Source of the DNA: DATMXT01 sp963662765
Lineage (GTDB): Bacteria > Bacillota > Clostridia > Oscillospirales > Feifaniaceae
Length of the DNA: 64,000 nt
NCBI GenBank assembly: GCA_963662765.2
Contig: CAXXUP010000006.1
Span: 403,086-467,085, forward strand
Direction of reading: 5' to 3'
Part shown: positions 59,603 to 64,000 of the stretch, one piece after another
Layout of the letters: each line of letters opens with the position of its first letter
Numbering within the stretch: position 1 is the stretch's first letter
The notes under the pieces: model-generated
Database searches by the model: none
Seen by the model: only the letters and a program-made list of their open reading frames with translations
What the model was told of the DNA's origin: nothing
Made by a program: the position numbers and the translations under genes

Positions 59603-59607
59603 TGCGA
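59595..59607. other. probable assembly chimera junction
   Basis: ArsC coding on the minus strand ends mid-gene at NVEC..., and a MoxR-type ATPase, also on the minus strand, is cut mid-gene at the same place. Base composition rises sharply to the right and gene types become betaproteobacterial. I cannot place the joint more exactly. Confidence 0.75.
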
Positions 59608-59879
59608 GATGTCCTCGACGCGCGGGTCACCGAGCTGCGAGTCGCGCAGGCGAGACACTGCGTCGTACTCGTAGAGGCCCTGTTGCGCCTTGGTCGTCGA
59701 TTTGACGTGCCACTGGAACAGCGGCATGTTCAGCGCCCGCGCCACTTCCTCGGCGAGCAGGGTCTTGCCGGTGCCCGGTTCGCCCTTGATGAGCAGCGGG
59801 CGTTGCAGGGCGACGGCGGCATTGACCGCCAGGTCAGGTCGCGGGTGGCGACGTAGCTATCGGTACCTTCGAATTTCAT
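59603..59879 (-). pseudogene. MoxR-type AAA ATPase, N-terminal fragment with a frameshift
   Basis: Reading from ATG 59,879: MKFEGTDSYVATRDLT, then after a one-base loss LAVNAAVALQRPLLIKGEPGTGKTLLAEEVARALNMPLFQW to QLGDPRVEDI, the N-terminal third of a betaproteobacterial MoxR AAA ATPase with its Walker A. It is truncated at the junction. MoxR ATPases act as chaperones for metalloenzyme or surface complex assembly. Confidence 0.75.
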
Positions 59880-59954
59880 GGTTGGTCTTGTCGGCTGGGG
59901 GATGCGGGGGATTGTATGACTAAAGGGCGGGCCGGAAGTGCCCTACAATGCGCC

Positions 59955-61107
59955 ATGGAATCGAATCAACTCCCTGAAATCCGCTGGCACCGAAAGGCGA
60001 TTGCGAACACCGGGCCGGCTGGCGTTCGGAAGCTGGGATCGCGCCGCATGCCGACATCCGCATCGCTGACGACCGGACCGGCGCCGACGATGCCTACCGC
60101 CTGCTCGAAGCTGGCACGGCACTGCTCTGGCGCGGCGACTGGGTCAATGCCCGGCACCTGATGCAGGCGCTGACCAAACGCGCTGACCGCCGTTTCGGTG
60201 CGCCGCGCGGCAAGGCGCCGAAGACACCAGCCGAAGCCTTCGCCCGCCATCGCGAAACGCAGGGCAAGCGTGCGGCGCTGCTCAATCGCCTGCTCGTGGC
60301 CGTTGAACGGCGACTACACCGTGCCGCTACGCCGGGGGCGCAGGAGGCGGTCGATGCCTGTCGTGCCGCCTATGGCGAAGCGGGCGGCGAGGATTCGCTG
60401 GTCGCCCTGCGCGAACTGCTGGCCGTGATCAGCGCCCATGAATGGCGGAAGAAGGGCGTACCGGTGCCGGCCGTGCAGGGGGCGAATCTACCCGCATTAC
60501 GGTGTGTTCTCACCGGTGCGCGGCGAGTATGTCGATCTGCTCGCCACGGCGCCGCTTCCTGCCGGCTGCGATCTGGCCTTCGACATCGGCACCGGCTCCG
60601 GCATCATCGCTGCCGTGCTCGCGCGGCGCGGCGTGGCGCGCATCGTCGCCACCGACCAGGACGACCGGGCGCTGGCCTGCGCAACGGAAAACATCGAGCG
60701 CCTGGGGCTGGCCGACCATGTGCAGATCATCAAGGCCGACCTCTTCCCGGAAGGCAAGGCACCGCTGGTCGTCTGCAATCCGCCGTGGCTGCCGGCGCAG
60801 CCGACCTCTCCGGTCGAATATGCTGTCTATGACCCCGATTCGCGCATGCTGCGCGGCTTCCTCGGCGGTCTGGCGGCCCATCTGGCCGACGGCGGCCGAG
60901 GGCTGGCTGATCATTTCCGACATCGCCGAACTGCTCGGACTGCGTTCGCGCGAGGCGTTGCTGGCGTGGATCGCCGAAGCAGGCCTGCAGGTCATCGGCC
61001 GCCTCGACACTCGCCCGAAACACCCCAAGGCACAGGATGCCAGCGACCCGCTGCACGCGGCGCGGGCGGCCGAAGTGACCTCGCTTTGGCGGCTCGGAAA
61101 AGTCTAG
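59955..61107 (+). pseudogene. class I SAM-dependent methyltransferase, frameshifted
   Basis: Homologous segments appear in at least three frames: a start MESNQLPEIRWHRKAI near 59,955, RLLVAVERRL region near 60,290, then LAFDIGTGSGIIAAVLARRG (SAM motif) and VVCNPPWLPAQPTSPVEYAVYDPDS (NPPW motif, as in PrmC/N6-type enzymes) from about 60,500-60,890, then SRAAEVTSLWRLGKV to TAG 61,107. The 5-methyltransferase fold is clear; the substrate is not. At least four single-base shifts are needed. Confidence 0.75.
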
Positions 61108-61130
61108 GGGCTGCTGATTAATTCTGAAAT

Positions 61131-62105
61131 GTCATTCTCGCCCTGGCGACGCTGTTTTCCCATTCGGCCATGGCGGCCGACGCCCAACCTGACGCCGCTC
61201 AGGTCGTCGGCGCCATCGAAGGGGCATTCGGCGTGACCCCCGGCGAGCGGCGCAACCATATCAAGGGCAGCTGTGCGGCAGGCGAATTTGTCGGCACCCG
61301 TGAGGCGGCCAAACTGAGCCGTTCGCCGCTGTTCTAGGGCAAGCCGGTGCCGGTCGTGGCGCGCTTCTCGCTGTCCGGTGGCAATCCGAAGGCGCCGGAC
61401 GTCGCCAAAAGTGCCCGTGGCATGGCGCTCGAGTTCCGCTTGCCGAAGGGGCAGCTGCATCACATCACCATGCTCAACGCGCCGATGTTCGGCGCCGCCC
61501 AGCCGCAGACCTTCCTCGATCTGATGCAGGCGCTGCAGCCCGACCCGGCGACTGGCAAGCCGGACCCGGAGAAGATGAAGGCCTTCAAGGACCGCCATCC
61601 CGACAACCTGGCGCAGGCGCAGTACCTGGCCACCAGCAATCCGACGGCCAGCTACGCCAGCAGCAGCTTCTGGGGCATCCACACCTTCAAGTTCATCGAC
61701 AAGAAGGGCAAGGCGACGCTGGTGCGCTGGCAGTTCGTGCCGCAGGACGGCGAAAAAGCGCCTGAGCGACGACGAACTGAAGACGGCCGGGGCTAACTTC
61801 CTCGAAGCGGTGCTGATCGAGCGCACCAAGCAGGGGCCGGTGCGCTGGGACATGATGTTCAGCATCGGCCAGCCGGGCGACAGCGAGACCGCCCCGACCG
61901 TCCTCTGGCCGGCCGAGCGTCCGCGCATCAAGGCCGGTACGCTGAGCATCGCCAGCGCCGAGGCGCAGAAGGGGGGCCGTGCGAGCCGATCAACTTCGAC
62001 CCGCTGGTCATGGCCCCCGGTATTCAGCCGACCGCCGACCCCATTCTCCAGTTCCGCTCGCCGGCCTATGCGGTTTCCTTCGGCAAGCGGCTGAGCGAAC
62101 GCTGA
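61131..62105 (+). pseudogene. catalase family peroxidase (SrpA-like), frameshifted
   Basis: The protein can be read as VILALATLFSHSAMAADAQPDAAQ (signal peptide with a missing N-terminus), RRNHIKGSCAAGEFVGT, then after TAG 61,335-61,337 GKPVPVVARFSLSGGNPKAPDVAKSARGMALEF and HHITMLNAPMFGA, with a further shift near 61,755 to FLEAVLIERTKQGPVRWDMMFSIGQPGD and INFDPLVMAPGIQPTADPILQFRSPAYAVSFGKRL. This matches the exported small catalase-like peroxidases. Several shifts and one amber are needed. Confidence 0.75.
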
Positions 62106-62112
62106 GTCTGGA

Positions 62113-62150
62113 CCAAACAAAAGGGCCGGCGCTTATCGGCCGGCCCTTGC
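62113..62150. terminator. convergent terminator
   Basis: AAGGGCCGGC and GCCGGCCCTT pair around GCTTATC between the catalase-like and substrate-binding genes. Confidence 0.8.
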
Positions 62151-62161
62151 AGATGATGGCG

Positions 62162-63325
62162 TAGGCCGCCTCACTCCTTGAGCAGCACCCACTTGCCATC
62201 CTTGACGGTCATCATGACGCGCGCGCGCTGGTCCATGCCGTTTGTGATTCTGCGCGCTCATGGTGAACACGCCCTGGGCGCCGACCACTTCCTTCGATTG
62301 CTCCAGCGCATCGCGCAGGGCGTCGCGGAACTCCGGCGAGCCTGGTTTTGCCTTTTTCAGCGCCAGCCGGGATGGCCTTCTGCAGGAGCAGGCCGGCATC
62401 GTAGGTATTGGCGCCGAAGGTGGACATCGTGCCGGCGCCGTACTTGCCTTCGTAGGCCTTGACGTAGCCCTGGGCCACCGCCTTGATCGGGTTGTTGCCG
62501 GCCAGGGTCAGCCGCCACCAGCATCGGGCCGCCGGCCATCAGGGTGCCTTCGACGGCCTTGCCGCCGATGCGGATGAAGTCGTTGGTCGCCACGCCGTGC
62601 GTCTGGTAAATCCGGCCCTTGTAACCCTTTTCCTGCAGCGTGATTTGCGGCAGTACGGCCGGTCCCCCGGTGGCGGCGATCAGCACGGCATCCGGCTTGC
62701 TGGTCATGACTTTCAGCGCCTGGCCGGTCACCGACTGGTCGGTCCGGTTGAAGCGCTCGCTGGCCAACATCTTCAGCCCAGCCTTCTCAGCCATGGGCGC
62801 TGAACACCTTGAACCAGTTCTCACCGTAGGGATCGTTGAAGCCGATAAAGCCGACTGTCTTGGTCCCCGGTCGCGGTCATGTGCTCGATCAACGCGCCGG
62901 CGATCAGGTCGTCGTTCTGCGTCGTCTTGAATACCCAACGACGCTTGTCGTCCGAGCGGCAGGATGATGGCCGAGGAGCCTACTGTTGTAACCAGCGGAA
63001 CGCGGGATTCGGCGACGAAATCGAGCATGGCCAGCGCTGCCGGCGTCGTGGTCGGCCCGATCAGGGCGTCGACCTTGTTTTCGGAAATCAGCTTCTTGAC
63101 GTTGGTCACGGCATTGGTCGGGTCGGAAGCATCGTCGAGCACGAAGATATTCGACTTTCTGGCCACCAATCTCGGTCGGCAACAGCGCCACCGTATTTTT
63201 CTGTGAATGCCGACCACCGCCGTTGGCCCGGTTGACGAGGCGATCACGCCGATCCGGATGTCCGCCAGCGCGAACGAGCTGGCCAACAACAGCAGGAGGA
63301 GAGAGGAAATTTTGCGACAGGCCAC
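62162..63325 (-). pseudogene. branched-chain amino acid ABC substrate-binding protein, frameshifted
   Basis: From ATG 63,325: signal peptide SSLLLLLLASSFALADIRIGVIASSTGPTA, then over changing frames FVLDDASDPTNAVTNVKKLISENKVDALIGPTTTPAALAMLDF, GEKAGLKMLASERFNRTDQSVTGQALKVMTSKPDAVLIAATGG, IYQTHGVATNDFIRIGGKAVEGTLMAGGPM, YVKAYEGKYGAGTMSTFGANTYDAGLLLQKAIPAG and a C-terminal piece. This is a LivK-type periplasmic receptor of proteobacteria. Multiple frameshifts, probably read errors. Confidence 0.8.
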
Positions 63326-63467
63326 GACAGGACTCCCTGAGAATGAGGTTCAGCCGGGAATTATAGGCAGCCGACGCGCGTTTCAGTGAAGTTGATTGGC
63401 GCTTGCTCCGGGTAAGGCGATGCTCGCCTAGACGCCTGCAAGGTGTGCTGCCATGGCCTGAAGGCAG

Positions 63468-63934
63468 TCACGTTCGTGGCCGTATCACAATTTTGGCCGA
63501 GCAACAAAGCATCAAGTTACGCGGCAGTTCAAAGTTTTCAACAGTGAACCCTGCCTCGTCTTGGTACGAGCCATCCATCTTTGCGGTGCAGGCGATCTGC
63601 TCAACCAGCGGGCGACCGTCTGTGGTGTAGGCCCAGACAGGAAGGCCAAGTGCCGCGGCGTAGCCGATTTCGAAACAGGTGCCGGAGTCCGGTTCGGCCC
63701 CCCGGAAATTGTTGATATTGGCCATGACGCAGCTTGCACTTTTAATCAGTGAAATGTTGGCAGCGAATATCCAGGCGGGCCAGTTCCTGGCCATGCAAGC
63801 CGGCAGGGCATTCATTGTCCATGGGGAAGAGGCCGACAAATCCGAAATCGCGGCAGTACTGCTTCAACGCCTCCCCGCGTTTGCTTGGCATCGGCTCGGA
63901 AGACATCGAAGCCGGCTAGATAGATTGATTTCAT
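63468..63934 (-). pseudogene. nucleoside 2-deoxyribosyltransferase, frameshifted start
   Basis: ATG 63,934 begins MKSIYLAGFDVFRADA, then frame changes; the clear C-terminal part is ANISLIKSASCVMANINNFRGAEPDSGTCFEIGYAAALGLPVWAYTTDGR, the DSGTxxEIGYA nucleobase-site motif with the catalytic Glu. It exchanges bases between deoxynucleosides. The gene would be about 155 residues if frames are joined. Confidence 0.75.
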
Positions 63935-64000
63935 TCGGTAGGACGTTTCCCGGAGACAGCGTTTTGAAAACAAAAAGCCACCCCTGAGGATGGCTTGATG

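Noticed and set aside
59603..63990. Horizontal gene island
   Set aside because: Mid-gene truncation on both sides and pervasive frameshifts fit a misassembly better than an integrated island; no attachment site or integrase is seen.

Overview
The window is a composite. Bases 1 to about 59,600 read as one block from an anaerobic, Gram-positive member of the Firmicutes (Clostridia-like). Evidence: strong AAGGAGG-type ribosome binding sites (several paired with TTG starts), consensus TTGACA/TATAAT promoters, many intrinsic terminators, S-layer-homology and sortase surface proteins, DegV, YjdF with its riboswitch, a Trk/Ktr potassium system and an ADP-forming acyl-CoA synthetase. From about 59,603 to the end the sequence becomes much more GC-rich, reads like a betaproteobacterium, and nearly every gene is frameshifted. 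Two minus-strand genes are cut at the same point (an ArsC tail and a MoxR-type ATPase head), so I infer an assembly chimera. No rRNA, tRNA, CRISPR array or intact insertion sequence was seen.

Layout. 0-5 kb: DegV, an XRE regulator fused to a membrane protein, a decayed copy of the degV 5' end, and a ChrB-like gene plus MFS transporter behind a twin operator. 5-12 kb: a giant secreted SLH adhesin interrupted by one in-frame amber codon. 12-15.4 kb: a WYL regulator whose palindromic operator also sits before the next gene, then small zinc-ribbon, DUF3795 and DUF3788 genes and a toroid protein. 15.6-25 kb: c-di-GMP signalling (REC-HD-GYP, a large hybrid kinase with a broken Hpt tail, a membrane diguanylate cyclase), yjdF with its riboswitch, a PAP2 phosphatase, a six-copy 41-bp hairpin array and a DUF2127-like protein. 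25-26 kb: a broken pilin gene. 26-33.3 kb: a minus-strand mannose operon (GH130, sugar nucleotidyltransferase, GT4, toroid protein, phosphohexomutase, mannose-6-phosphate isomerase).

33-40 kb: envelope genes, including a class D sortase beside an LPNTA-bearing ice-binding-like adhesin, two orphan Phd-like antitoxins and AIM24/zinc-ribbon proteins. 40-46 kb: a two-component system with a Gly/Met-rich sensor loop, divergent from a NapH-like ferredoxin membrane protein followed by secreted ferritin-like DUF2202 and DUF2680 proteins. 46-53 kb: AraC and YjbR genes, a tiny ORF, a KdpDE-like pair next to TrkA/TrkH and a membrane-tethered RCK-like protein. 53-59.6 kb: a PAS-GGDEF cyclase, the acyl-CoA synthetase, rsgA with a leader-peptide attenuator, a flavodoxin and the ArsC stub.

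How the genes may work together. The mannose operon encodes a closed route from fructose-6-phosphate to GDP-mannose, a glycosyltransferase and a phosphorylase that could return mannose-1-phosphate; no product has a visible signal peptide, so an intracellular mannan-type reserve is a plausible inference. Several interruptions (three ambers, several G-run frameshifts) may be real decay or read errors, which the sequence alone cannot decide.
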